Below, in pieces: positions 7,572 to 15,655 of a DNA stretch of 18,884 nt. The DNA comes from an uncultured Collinsella sp. (GTDB lineage Bacteria > Actinomycetota > Coriobacteriia > Coriobacteriales > Coriobacteriaceae): contig CABUUJ010000042.1 of NCBI GenBank assembly GCA_902494715.1, positions 1 to 18,884 of the forward strand. The letters run 5' to 3'. The notes under the pieces are model-generated. The model was not told the origin of the DNA. It worked only from the letters and a program-made list of their open reading frames with translations, and searched no databases. Made by a program: the position numbers and the translations under genes. Position 1 is the stretch's first letter; each line of letters opens with the position of its first letter.

Positions 7572-8225
7572 CTACCCCCTCAGCTCGGACAGGTCGCGCG
7601 CATCGAGCGAGTGGGAGTCGTCCCAAATGCGACGCACGACGATGGACATGATGATGACGGCAAAGATGGCGTCGGTGGCGATACCGATCTCGATGATCTC
7701 GGGAGCGGTGGGGGCCAAAAGCGCAAGCGTCACATGGCTGCCGTTTTCCATGAGGCAGTATCCAAAGATCTGCTTCATGATGTTGCGCTGCGAAATGATG
7801 CAGGTGAGGCCCACAAAGAAGTGAGCGAAGCTAATAGCGAGCGCAGGCGTTGCGACCTCGGCCGTGGGCAGGCTGATCTGCGTCACGACGGCAAAGCAGA
7901 TCGCGACCTCCACGGCGATGATGCAAATGGCCCACGCGGGCTTAAGGCCGGCCTTGAGCGATGCGTCGCTCGGCTCGCCCATCTTCTTGTACGCACGGTT
8001 GAGGATATATGGGACCAGGATGACCTTGGTGATAAAGGCGGATCCGGCCCACATAAGCAGCTCCTGCGCACCGGTAGTGACACCGAGCGTAGCAAGCAGC
8101 CCCACGAGCACCAGCGACTGCACCGCATACCAGCTGATGGCGTGCTTGATGTTCTTTGAGACGACCACCATGGTGGACGTGACGATCAGAAGGCCGCCAA
8201 GGATGTTGACGATCGAATAACCCAT
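7572..8225 (-). CDS. hyfE: HyfE-type membrane subunit (NuoK-like)
   Basis: This 217-residue membrane protein has about seven hydrophobic segments and nearly the length of E. coli HyfE (216). Its N-terminal half has a NuoK/MnhC-like pattern: 'GGLLIVTSTMVVVSKN', 'WYAVQSLVLVGLLA', 'GAQELLMWAGSAFITKVILVPYILNRAYKK'. The glutamates inside helices (for example in 'VEVAICF', 'PEIIEIGIATDA') are candidates for the proton path shared with NuoK. AGGAGG precedes the ATG by 9 bases. It is found in hyf-type but not hyc-type operons and would join the antiporter-like subunits to the rest of the membrane arm. Confidence 0.92.
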   Translation of the reverse strand: MGYSIVNILGGLLIVTSTMVVVSKNIKHAISWYAVQSLVLVGLLATLGVTTGAQELLMWAGSAFITKVILVPYILNRAYKKMGEPSDASLKAGLKPAWAICIIAVEVAICFAVVTQISLPTAEVATPALAISFAHFFVGLTCIISQRNIMKQIFGYCLMENGSHVTLALLAPTAPEIIEIGIATDAIFAVIIMSIVVRRIWDDSHSLDARDLSELRG

Positions 8226-8238
8226 GTCGTTCTACCTC

Positions 8239-9696
8239 CTAACCGATCCAGCTGGCCGAAAGCGGGCCGCTGACGATGACCATGATGATGAGCACGATGA
8301 ACACGAACGCCATCGCGCGGGGAAGCGGGGCACCCGCAGCGACCTCTTCGCTCGGCTCGCCGGGCAGGCAATAGCCCATCCACTTAAGGAACCATGCAAA
8401 GGTGGCGACGGTCTCGGCGACCATAATGCACACGAGCACCAGGATCGCGACGTTGCCGGCACCCACAGAAAAGCCGCCGGCGATGATCTGGAACTTCGAG
8501 AAGAACGTGTTCATGGGCGGCACGCCGGCAATGGCGAGCGCCGCGACACCAAAGCCCACGCCCGAGATCGGGTACTTCTTTACGATGCCGCGAAGCTTGG
8601 ACAGCATACGCGTGCCGAGCGTAAAGGAGAACGAACCGGCGATCAGGAAGAACAGGGTCTTGGCGAAAGCGTGGTTAAAGATGTGGCACACGGCGCCATC
8701 AAAGGCCAGCTGGCTGCCAAAGACCGAAAGGCCCAGACCAAAGAACACATAGGAGAGCTGGGCGATCGTGGAGAAGGCCAGCAGGCGCTTCATGTCCTTT
8801 TGCGGCAGGTACATAAGGAAACCAAAGAGCATGGTGACCATGGCGTCGATAATGGCGACCCAGCCCACGATCTCGGGAATCTCGCCGGCAGAGACGAGTG
8901 CGCGCGCGAACACGCACACGCCGACCTTGACCATCGAGGCACCATGCAGGTAGGCCGAAACAGGCGTCGGCGCTTCCATGGCCGAAGGCAGCCACATGTA
9001 CATGGGGACCTGTGCGGACTTGGCCCAGGCCGCAAACAGCACGAGCAAAAGGACGATAGCCTTGAGCTTGGTGTCGAGGCCGGCAATCGCGGTGATGGCG
9101 AAGGTGCCGGTGTGGGCAAACACGATGGCGGCGCCCAGATACAGGCCGAGCGCACCGATATGCGTGATGATGAGGGCCTTCATGCCGGCCTTCTTGGCCG
9201 TAGGCGTCATGTAGTAGCTAATGAGGCCCCAAGAGCACGCACCCGTGATCTCAAAGAACACGAGCTGGCCCAAAAGGGTCGAGCTGTACACGAGGCCGGC
9301 CATGGCGCCGATAAAGGTCGCGAGGTACGCGTAGAAGCGACGACGCGGTGCGTCGGGATGCTCACGGTTATTCTCGCTCATATAGGGAATCGAATAGATC
9401 ACGACAAGCAGGCCGATACCCACAAAGGCGGGCGCGAGCAGCGTGCTCATGCGATCGAAGGTGAATCCCATAACGAGGGTCTGCCCAAACGAGATCAGGG
9501 GGACCTGCGTGTCGGGCATGCCGGCGCCAGCGAAATTCGCGGCGAGGGCGATGGTGCAGACCGTCGAGACGGCGGCACCCAAAACGCTGAACCACTTGGC
9601 GTACGGACGGGGGAACAGGGCGACGAGCACCGAAGCCACCATCGGGGCCGCGATAGCGACCAAGCCGAGAAGGGACAGACTGACTGCAAATGACAT
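8239..9696 (-). CDS. hyfD: HyfD-type antiporter-like membrane subunit
   Basis: This 485-residue membrane protein with about 14 helices is the second of three antiporter-like subunits in the operon. Expected charged residues inside helices are present: glutamate in 'LVFFEITGACSWGLISYY', lysine in 'FAAWAKSAQVPMYMWLPSAM', the segment 'APTPVSAYLHGASMVKVGV', and 'HIFNHAFAKTLFFLIAG'. Its chain is closest in pattern to NuoL and E. coli HyfD. The start ATG at 9696 has AAGGGAG about 8 bases upstream, just after the hyfC stop (15-base gap). It lacks the long NuoL lateral helix at the C-terminus, ending at 'GPLSASWIG'. In the assembled complex it would sit in the membrane and possibly couple H2 production to H+ or Na+ movement. 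Confidence 0.93.
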   Translation of the reverse strand: MSFAVSLSLLGLVAIAAPMVASVLVALFPRPYAKWFSVLGAAVSTVCTIALAANFAGAGMPDTQVPLISFGQTLVMGFTFDRMSTLLAPAFVGIGLLVVIYSIPYMSENNREHPDAPRRRFYAYLATFIGAMAGLVYSSTLLGQLVFFEITGACSWGLISYYMTPTAKKAGMKALIITHIGALGLYLGAAIVFAHTGTFAITAIAGLDTKLKAIVLLLVLFAAWAKSAQVPMYMWLPSAMEAPTPVSAYLHGASMVKVGVCVFARALVSAGEIPEIVGWVAIIDAMVTMLFGFLMYLPQKDMKRLLAFSTIAQLSYVFFGLGLSVFGSQLAFDGAVCHIFNHAFAKTLFFLIAGSFSFTLGTRMLSKLRGIVKKYPISGVGFGVAALAIAGVPPMNTFFSKFQIIAGGFSVGAGNVAILVLVCIMVAETVATFAWFLKWMGYCLPGEPSEEVAAGAPLPRAMAFVFIVLIIMVIVSGPLSASWIG

Positions 9697-9711
9697 TGTT
9701 TCTCCCTTCTC

Positions 9712-10638
9712 CTACACACCGACGACCACGAAGACAAACGCCAGAACGGCGATGCCCACGACGGCCCAGGTCTGATTGCCAAGCACCTTAAAACGCGAGC
9801 GCGAGCAGGAGTTCTCGATCACGCCGCATACGACAAAGTCGATCAGGCACTTCACCAGGAAGATGACCGCGCCCAGAACGGCAGCGGCGCCCACGGTCGC
9901 GGGCTCGCCCCAGGGGATGAAGATCGCGCAGAACCAGGCGACGACCAGGACCTGCTTCATGGACATGGCGAGCTTGGCCATCGCAAGCGACGGGCCGGAA
10001 AGCTCGGCGAGCGGACCCTCCTGAAGCTCTTGCTCGGCCTCGGCCTGATCAAACGGCAGCTTGCCGAGTTCCATGTAGCAAGCGATCGCAAAGGCGATGC
10101 CGGCGAGGATCACGGCGACCGGCGCGTCGACGGCGCCCGTCATGATGTGCTGACCCATGGTAGCGATGTCGGTGGAGCCGCACACCAGGGCGGCGGCAAA
10201 CAGCGCCAGCAGCATGGACGGCTCGATGAGCACGCTCATGAGCAGCTCGCGAACGCCGCCGATACCGGCGTAGGCGTTGGACGAATCCACACCGCAGAGG
10301 GCGAAGAAGAAGCGGGCGAGCGCCAGGCTGTACATGATGGTGATAGCGTCACCAAAGACCGGGATGGGGCTTTGTGCCGTAAAGAGCGGCAGGCCCATCG
10401 CGAGCATAAAGGCGACGGCGAAGAACAGCGGCGGCATAATGCGCAGCGCAAAGCTCGCGTCCTCGCTCTGGGACTCGGGGCGCGCAAAGAGCTTGGCCAG
10501 GTCGCGATAGTCCTGCATGATGCTGGGGCCGCGACGGTTGTGCATCTTGGCGCGGATCACGCGGCCGAGACCGGAGAAGAACGGCGCGACGGCCATAACG
10601 ACCACGCCCTGCAGAACGGCAAGTACGATGTTGTTCAT
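9712..10638 (-). CDS. hyfC: HycD/HyfC-type membrane anchor subunit (NuoH-like)
   Basis: This 308-residue membrane protein with about eight helices anchors the hydrogenase module to the antiporter-like arm. Family motifs are 'KMHNRRGPSIMQDYRDLAKLF' in the first cytoplasmic loop, 'GIGGVRELLMSVLIEPS' mid-protein, and 'YMELGKLPFDQAEAEQEL', the acidic loop of NuoH/HycD proteins that lies next to the small subunit. AAGGAGGGGAG lies directly upstream of the ATG at 10638, and the gap from hyfB is 12 bases. The length is the same as HycD/HyfC of E. coli (307-315 residues). Confidence 0.95.
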   Translation of the reverse strand: MNNIVLAVLQGVVVMAVAPFFSGLGRVIRAKMHNRRGPSIMQDYRDLAKLFARPESQSEDASFALRIMPPLFFAVAFMLAMGLPLFTAQSPIPVFGDAITIMYSLALARFFFALCGVDSSNAYAGIGGVRELLMSVLIEPSMLLALFAAALVCGSTDIATMGQHIMTGAVDAPVAVILAGIAFAIACYMELGKLPFDQAEAEQELQEGPLAELSGPSLAMAKLAMSMKQVLVVAWFCAIFIPWGEPATVGAAAVLGAVIFLVKCLIDFVVCGVIENSCSRSRFKVLGNQTWAVVGIAVLAFVFVVVGV

Positions 10639-10650
10639 GCTCTCCCCTCC

Positions 10651-12669
10651 TTAACCCATTTGCACGGCGAGCACGAGGAACACCACGAGTGCCGCGACAA
10701 TGTAGCAGATATAGATGCTGTAGTTGCCGCCTTCGAGCTTAGTAGCGAGGTCGGCGAGCTTCTCGACACCCTTATGCGGGGCATCGACGAGAACCTTGTC
10801 GGGCACAGGCTCCACAGCCTCGGCCACACCGGTGAGCTTCTGGAAGAAGTGCGCGATGGACCAGCAGACGGCCGTGCAGCGGTCGCGCAGCGTGTAGAGC
10901 GGCTGCATAAACCAGGACACCTCGGAGGCAAAGGTCGTGGCCACGACGGGCATATGCTCGTTGGGAGCATAGCCGCATGCCCACGGCTGAGATTTCTGCA
11001 CCTTGCCGACGGTCTTGAGCTTGCGATAACCGCAGGCAAGGCCAACGAGCACCACGAGCGCAATGGCGATCGCGGGCGTGGAGGTGGCAGCGCCGGAGTA
11101 CTGGTTCATGAGCTCCATGCCCTCGGTGGCAAACACGCCACCGTACGGATGTAGCACGGACGCGGCGACATCGACCAGCACGGGCGCGATCACGGGAGCG
11201 CCAATGCCCAGCACGACGCAGATGGCCGCGAGCAGGCCCTGCGCAAACACCATGGGGGCGGGAACCTCCTTGGCATTGGCCGCGGCCTCGGAGCGGGGCG
11301 CGGAGGCAAAGGAGACGCCATAGGCCTTGACGAAGCACGTGACAGCCAGCGCGCCGGTAATGGCAAGCGCGACGGCAGCGAACACGGCCACGATCATGAC
11401 GGCCTTGTCGCCCTGCATGGCGGCGTTAAACAGCGACTGGTAGGTAAACCACTCGGACACAAAGCCGTTGAAGGGCGGGATGGCCGAGATGGCAAGCGCG
11501 CCAACGAGGAAGCAGATGGCCGTTGCCGGCATACGACGGAACAGACCGCCCATCTTCTCCATATTGCGCGTACCCGTGGAGTACAGCAGCGCACCGGCGC
11601 CCAAGAACAGCTCGCCCTTAAACATCGCGTGGTTAAACGTGTGATAGAGGGCGGCCATCAGAGCCAGGACGGCGATGCCGACCGAGTTGAGCGCCATGGC
11701 GGCCATGGAGGCGCCGACGCCGAGCAGAATGATGCCGATGTTCTCGACGGAGTGATAGGCCAGCAGGCGCTTGATGTCATGCTCCTGCAGGGCGAAGGCC
11801 ACGCCGAGGACCGACGAGATCGCACCGAAGACCATGACCATAAGGCCCCACCAGACCTGAACGCCCGAAGCGGAAAGCAGGTCGAGACCAACCTTGAGGA
11901 TACCGAAGATACCGATCTTGATCATGCCGCCGGACATGAGGGCCGACACGTTGGACGGCGCCTCGGGATGTGCCTTGGGCAGCCAGCCATGCAGCGGGAT
12001 GATACCGGCCTTGGCGCCAAAGCCAAAGAAGGCGAGCACGAAGCACACGGATGCGACCGCGGGGCTAAACTGCGTGGCGCGGAAATCCGCAAAGGCAAAC
12101 GAGCCACCGGCGAAGTTGGTCATGGTGAGGAAGCTCGCCATGATGAGCACAAAGCCCACGTGCGCGATCACAAAGTAGAGCCAACCGCCATGGATGGAGT
12201 TCTCGTTCTCCTCGATCACGACCAGGAAGTACGAGGTCAGCGACATGAGCTCAAAGGCGACCAGGAACCAAAACACGTTGTCGGCGGTGATGACGAGCAT
12301 CATGGACGCCACGAAGGTGTTAAAGAAGAAACCGGCGCGGCCCTTTTTGCCCGGGTACTCATCAAAGTAGTTGAGACCGTAGATCGAACCGGCAAAAGCG
12401 AGCACCGAGATGAGCGCCACGAACAGGCCGGACAGCTGATTGAGCAGCAGCTGGAAATGGGCAAACGGGAAGAACACGATGGTGTCGACCGACGTGACAT
12501 CGCCCAGCACGGCCTGGATACCGGCCACAAACGAAAGCACCGCGGCGACGGCGCCGATAAGGCAGCCGGCGGTCTTGGCGGCGTTATCGGTCTTGATCAG
12601 CAGAACCGAGGCGAGCGCACCGATGCACGAGACGGCAAGCGATGCGATAAACAGCGTCATGCTATCCAT
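10651..12669 (-). CDS. hyfB: HyfB-type antiporter-like membrane subunit
   Basis: At 672 residues it has the same length as E. coli HyfB and is longer than HycC (608). It is the largest antiporter-like membrane subunit, with about 16 helices. Conserved features include glutamate in 'FLVAFELMSLTSYFLVV', lysine in 'FFGFGAKAGIIPLHGWLPKAH', 'SNVSALMSGGMIKIGIFGILK', 'DIKRLLAYHSVENIGIILLG' and 'HTFNHAMFKGELFLGAG'. It closes with a cytoplasmic stretch ('PWACGYAPNEHMPVVATTFA') and a final helix. I took the ATG at 12669 because AAGGGAG sits 8 bases upstream; a second ATG at 12660 is also in frame. The start overlaps the end of hyfA by 8 bases, so translation is likely coupled. A longer upstream extension of the same frame is only the overlap with hyfA. 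Confidence 0.95.
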   Translation of the reverse strand: MDSMTLFIASLAVSCIGALASVLLIKTDNAAKTAGCLIGAVAAVLSFVAGIQAVLGDVTSVDTIVFFPFAHFQLLLNQLSGLFVALISVLAFAGSIYGLNYFDEYPGKKGRAGFFFNTFVASMMLVITADNVFWFLVAFELMSLTSYFLVVIEENENSIHGGWLYFVIAHVGFVLIMASFLTMTNFAGGSFAFADFRATQFSPAVASVCFVLAFFGFGAKAGIIPLHGWLPKAHPEAPSNVSALMSGGMIKIGIFGILKVGLDLLSASGVQVWWGLMVMVFGAISSVLGVAFALQEHDIKRLLAYHSVENIGIILLGVGASMAAMALNSVGIAVLALMAALYHTFNHAMFKGELFLGAGALLYSTGTRNMEKMGGLFRRMPATAICFLVGALAISAIPPFNGFVSEWFTYQSLFNAAMQGDKAVMIVAVFAAVALAITGALAVTCFVKAYGVSFASAPRSEAAANAKEVPAPMVFAQGLLAAICVVLGIGAPVIAPVLVDVAASVLHPYGGVFATEGMELMNQYSGAATSTPAIAIALVVLVGLACGYRKLKTVGKVQKSQPWACGYAPNEHMPVVATTFASEVSWFMQPLYTLRDRCTAVCWSIAHFFQKLTGVAEAVEPVPDKVLVDAPHKGVEKLADLATKLEGGNYSIYICYIVAALVVFLVLAVQMG

Positions 12670-13279
12670 TGTTTTCGCTCCCTTCTGCTTTCTCGGACAG
12701 GCCCTGGGCCACAGCGGTAACGTCGACGGCCGGACCGTTTTCGATCGAGCGCAGGCGCTTGGCCTCGTCGAGCTCGCGATCGGCCGCACCGCCCATGACG
12801 GTCAGCGCCTTGGTGGGGCACGCCGCCACACAATGCGGGCCGTCCGGATCGAAGGCGCACAGGTCGCACTTGACGGCGCAGGTGTACTGGCCAGGAGCCC
12901 ACGTAAGCAGGCTGCTCAGGGACTTAGGATACGAAGGCGTCGGGTCGCACATGCCTGCGACACCGGCGATAGACGTGCCATCGGGATGGATGGCACCGAA
13001 GGGGCACGCGATGGCGCACAGCCTGCACCCGATGCACTCCTGCTCCTTGACGTGGATGCGGTCGCCATCGTGCTCGATGGCATTCACCGGGCAGACCTCG
13101 GCGCAGGGGGCACCCTCGCAATGGTGGCAGGCAAGGGCGGCCGAAATACCGCCGGTCTTCACGAGCGCCAGGCGCGGCGTATCCTGAAGACCCTGCATCC
13201 GGTGGGCGTCGGCACAGGCGGACTGGCATGTTCCGCAGCCGATGCACCTCTCCGGGTTGATGTCGATGAAGCGGTTCAT
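12662..13279 (-). CDS. hyfA: HyfA-type 4x[4Fe-4S] ferredoxin subunit
   Basis: This 205-residue soluble Fe-S protein has exactly the length of E. coli HyfA. It links formate dehydrogenase H to the hydrogenase. Four cysteine clusters are visible: C12-x2-C15-x2-C18-x3-C22 ('CIGCGTCQSAC'), 'CHHCEGAPCAEVCP', 'CIGCRLCAIACP' and 'CDLCAFDPDGPHCVAACP'. The ATG at 13279 is supported by AAAGGAAG 5 bases upstream; a GTG two codons earlier overlaps that ribosome site and is unlikely. It is separated from fdhF by 78 bases that contain a very stable hairpin, and it overlaps hyfB by 8 bases. HycB is a near relative, but the downstream set of genes makes HyfA the better name. Confidence 0.94.
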   Translation of the reverse strand: MNRFIDINPERCIGCGTCQSACADAHRMQGLQDTPRLALVKTGGISAALACHHCEGAPCAEVCPVNAIEHDGDRIHVKEQECIGCRLCAIACPFGAIHPDGTSIAGVAGMCDPTPSYPKSLSSLLTWAPGQYTCAVKCDLCAFDPDGPHCVAACPTKALTVMGGAADRELDEAKRLRSIENGPAVDVTAVAQGLSEKAEGSENNG

Positions 13280-13301
13280 CCCCACTTCCTTTCAAAATAA
13301 C

Positions 13302-13336
13302 GGGCCGGGCTCCCGAACGTACGGGACGCCCGGCCC
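13302..13336 (-). terminator. Stable hairpin between fdhF and hyfA (possible attenuator or processing site)
   Basis: A near-perfect inverted repeat: GGGCCGGGC (13302-13310) pairs with GCCCGGCCC (13328-13336), continued by TCCCG/CGGGA, with a single bulged base and a 6-base loop, for 14 bp in all. On the minus strand it is followed by GTTATTTT, a weak U-rich tract, and then almost at once by the hyfA ribosome site. On the plus strand it is followed by AAAAA, which does not fit a terminator in that direction. It could partly terminate fdhF transcripts or be a cleavage or stabilising hairpin that sets different levels for fdhF and hyf mRNAs. Confidence 0.6.
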
Positions 13337-13357
13337 AAAAAGCCAACGAGAACGGGA

Positions 13358-15580
13358 CTACACGATTTGATTCACGTGCGTCTCGTCGTCGAACTTGGCG
13401 GCGCCGGGCTCAACGTCCTGGGGAGCGGCGGCGTCCACCAGAGCCTGCTTGAGCTCGGTGTACTGACGCTCCACCTCGCCCTCTGCCCAAACCTGGTCGG
13501 CGATAGCGTCGACCTGGCAGGCGGAGAACTTGTCCTCGGGCGTATGCGAGACCGGGTCGACCTTGTGAATGGTCAGCTCGTTGCACTTGCCGATCCACCA
13601 CTGGTAGGTCATGTAGACCGTGCCCTTGTTGATGCGATCGCTCACGTCGGCGCGGCTGTATACCTGGCCGCGGCGGCTGTGGATCGAGACGATGTCGCCA
13701 TTCTTGATGCCGCGCGCATCGGCGTCCGCGGGATTCATGCGGACAAAGCCGGGCTCGTCGGCAAGCAGCGCCAGCGTCTTGCAGTTGCCGGTCATCGAGC
13801 GGCAGCTGTAGTGGCCGACCTCGCGGACGGTGCACAGGATGAGCGGGTACTCATCGTCGGGAAGCTCGGAGGGCGCCTCCCAGTCGTGCGCCATCAGGTT
13901 GGCGCGGCCGTCCTTGGTGGTGAACTTGCCACCAGCGAACATATCGGGCGTACCGTGGTCGTTCACATCGGTGCTCTTGACGGGCCACTGGGCGTAACCG
14001 CCCTCGGGAGCCATCTTCTCGTAGGTCGCGCCCACAAAGTTGGGGCACAGGCTAATGCACTCGTTCCAGATCTGCTCGGTGTTGTCGTAGTGCATGGGAT
14101 AGCCCATGCGCGTAGACAGGTCCGCGAAGATCTCCCAGTCGTGACGGCACTCGCCCTTGGGCGGAACGGCCGCGTCAAAGTGCTGGAAGCTACGGTCGGA
14201 TGCGGTAAAGACACCCTCGTGCTCGCCCCAAGAGGTGGCAGGCAGGATGACGTCGGCGAGCATGGTCGTCTGCGTCATAAAGATGTCCTGGCAAATGAAC
14301 AGATCCAGCTCGGAGAGCGTCTTGCGCATACCGGCCGAATCGGGCTCGGTCTGCACCGGGTCCTCGCCGTAGTTGTAGAAGCAGTGCACCTTGCCCTCGT
14401 CGACCAGGTGACCCAGGTCGGTGAGCTTGTAGCCCTCCTCGAGCGGGAGCTTTTCCTCGGGCACGCCCCAAGCCTTGGCAAACTTGGCACGCACTGCCGG
14501 GTCGGTGACCTTTTGGTAGCCAGGGTACAGGTTGGGCAGCATGCCCATATCGCAGGAGCCCTGGACGTTATTCTGGCCACGCACGGGCGCGAGACCGGAA
14601 TTGGGTTTGCCGATCTGGCCGGCAACGCAGGCGATGGAGGCGATGGTATGCACCGTCTTCAGGTTCTGCTTCTGCTGGCATACGCCCATACCCCAGCCAA
14701 TGATGGCAGAGGGCTTCGCCGTGGCGTACATCTCGGCAGCTTGGTGGATCAACGCGGGCTCGACACCCGTGATGTCCTGTACGGATTCGGGAGTGTAGTT
14801 CTTGATGGTCTCCCACCACTCGTCAAAGCCGTTCGTGTGCTCGGCGACGAATTCCTTATCGTAGAGGCCATCGTTGACCAAGCAGTTGGCAAAGGCGTTG
14901 AGGAACGCGACGTTGCAACCGTTCTTGATCGGAAGGTAGATATCGGCGATACGCGCGGTTTCGATATGGCGCGGGTCGGCGACGATGATCTTGCAACCCT
15001 TTTCTTTGGCTCGCACGATACGCCTTGCGACGATGGGGTGCGAATCGGCAGGGTTATAGCCGAAGAGGAAAATGCAGCCCGCATCCTCCATACCGGGGAT
15101 GGAGCATGACATGCAACCTGAACCAACCGTGTCCATCAGACCGAGGACAGTAGGGCCGTGTCAAGTACGGGCGCAGTTGTCCACGCTGTGGGTGCCGATG
15201 CACGCACGCGTAAACTTCTGCATGACGTAGTTCGCCTCATTGCCGCCGCCTCGCGAAGAGCCGGTAGTCATGACAGCGTTAGGACCATATTCGTCAATTA
15301 TGGCCTGCATCTTAGATGCGGTGAAATCCAGTGCCTCGTCCCAGCTTACGCGCTCAAGATCCGCGCCCTTAGTGCGGCGAATCATCGGGTGCAGTACGCG
15401 AGGAGTCAAGATCTTGGTGTCGTTGATGAAGTCGTAGCCACTCATGCCCTTAAGGCACAGCTCGCTCTGGTTGGTGATGCCGTTGAGCGGTTCGGTACCC
15501 ACGACCTGGCCGTTTTGGACCAGGAGGTTAAACTGGCAACCGGCGCCGCAATACGGGCAAATCACTTTATGCTTCTCCAT
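13358..15580 (-). CDS. fdhF: Formate dehydrogenase H, selenocysteine-containing (in-frame UGA at 15163-15161)
   Basis: With the UGA read as selenocysteine this is a 740-residue Mo-bisMGD enzyme that oxidises formate to CO2. From the ATG at 15580 (AGGAGG about 6 bases upstream) the [4Fe-4S] ligands are C8, C11, C15 and C42, followed by K44. Sec is residue 140 in 'NCART-U-HGP' with H141 behind it. All of these have the numbering of E. coli FdhF. The substrate arginine is in 'PVRGQNNVQG' (about residue 334). The two halves (upstream to 15164, downstream from 15160) are in the same frame and align with FdhF without a gap ('FGYNPADSHPIVA', 'STVREVGHYSCRSMTGN' type motifs, here 'CTVREV'). The C-terminus has a tail of about 25 residues beyond E. 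coli FdhF. An upstream in-frame ATG (15631) is possible but lacks a good ribosome site. A SECIS-like hairpin follows the UGA. The gene sits between hydN and hyfA, so it is the electron entry point of the complex. Confidence 0.97.
15130..15163 (-). promoter_or_regulatory. UGA selenocysteine codon and bacterial SECIS-like hairpin in fdhF
   Basis: On the minus strand the TGA codon is at 15163-15161. Eighteen bases later comes the pentamer GGTCT (15142-15138), the same distance and the same loop bases as in the E. coli fdhF SECIS. It is enclosed by TGTCC-TC on the left and GA-(T)-GGACA on the right (15149-15130), giving a 7-bp stem with one bulged U. In E. coli the bulged U is on the 5' side of the stem; here it is on the 3' side. 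This should bind SelB. The SelA, SelB, SelD and tRNA-Sec genes are not in the window. Confidence 0.85.
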
Positions 15581-15603
15581 GACACCCTCCTTCCTTTCTC
15601 TGC

Positions 15604-15619
15604 TACCGAATACTCGGTA
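15604..15619 (-). other. Short inverted repeat in the hydN-fdhF spacer
   Basis: TACCGA (15604-15609) and TCGGTA (15614-15619) form a perfect 6-bp repeat around a 4-base centre, 23 bases before the fdhF start and just upstream of its ribosome site. It may be a small RNA hairpin or a protein site. No convincing promoter is seen in this 75-base spacer, so fdhF is probably read from the hydN transcript. Confidence 0.4.
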
Positions 15620-15655
15620 CTTATTTGACAATCATTGGGCCTGTCGCCCCGACGC

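Noticed and set aside
4035..8159. A plus-strand open frame of 1374 codons opposite hyfE to hyfH
   Set aside because: It lies antisense to well-identified hydrogenase genes, is rich in His, Gly, Arg and Asp with no recognisable domain, and has no ribosome site. Such long antisense frames are expected from GC-rich codon use on the coding strand.
13367..15109. A plus-strand open frame of 580 codons opposite fdhF
   Set aside because: It mirrors the fdhF coding sequence in the opposite frame, has no motifs, and contradicts the strong match of the minus strand.
15581..15655. A TTGTCA box in the hydN-fdhF spacer as an fdhF promoter
   Set aside because: The nearest -10-like TATTCG is only 13 bases away, and no better -10 is found at 16-18 bases.
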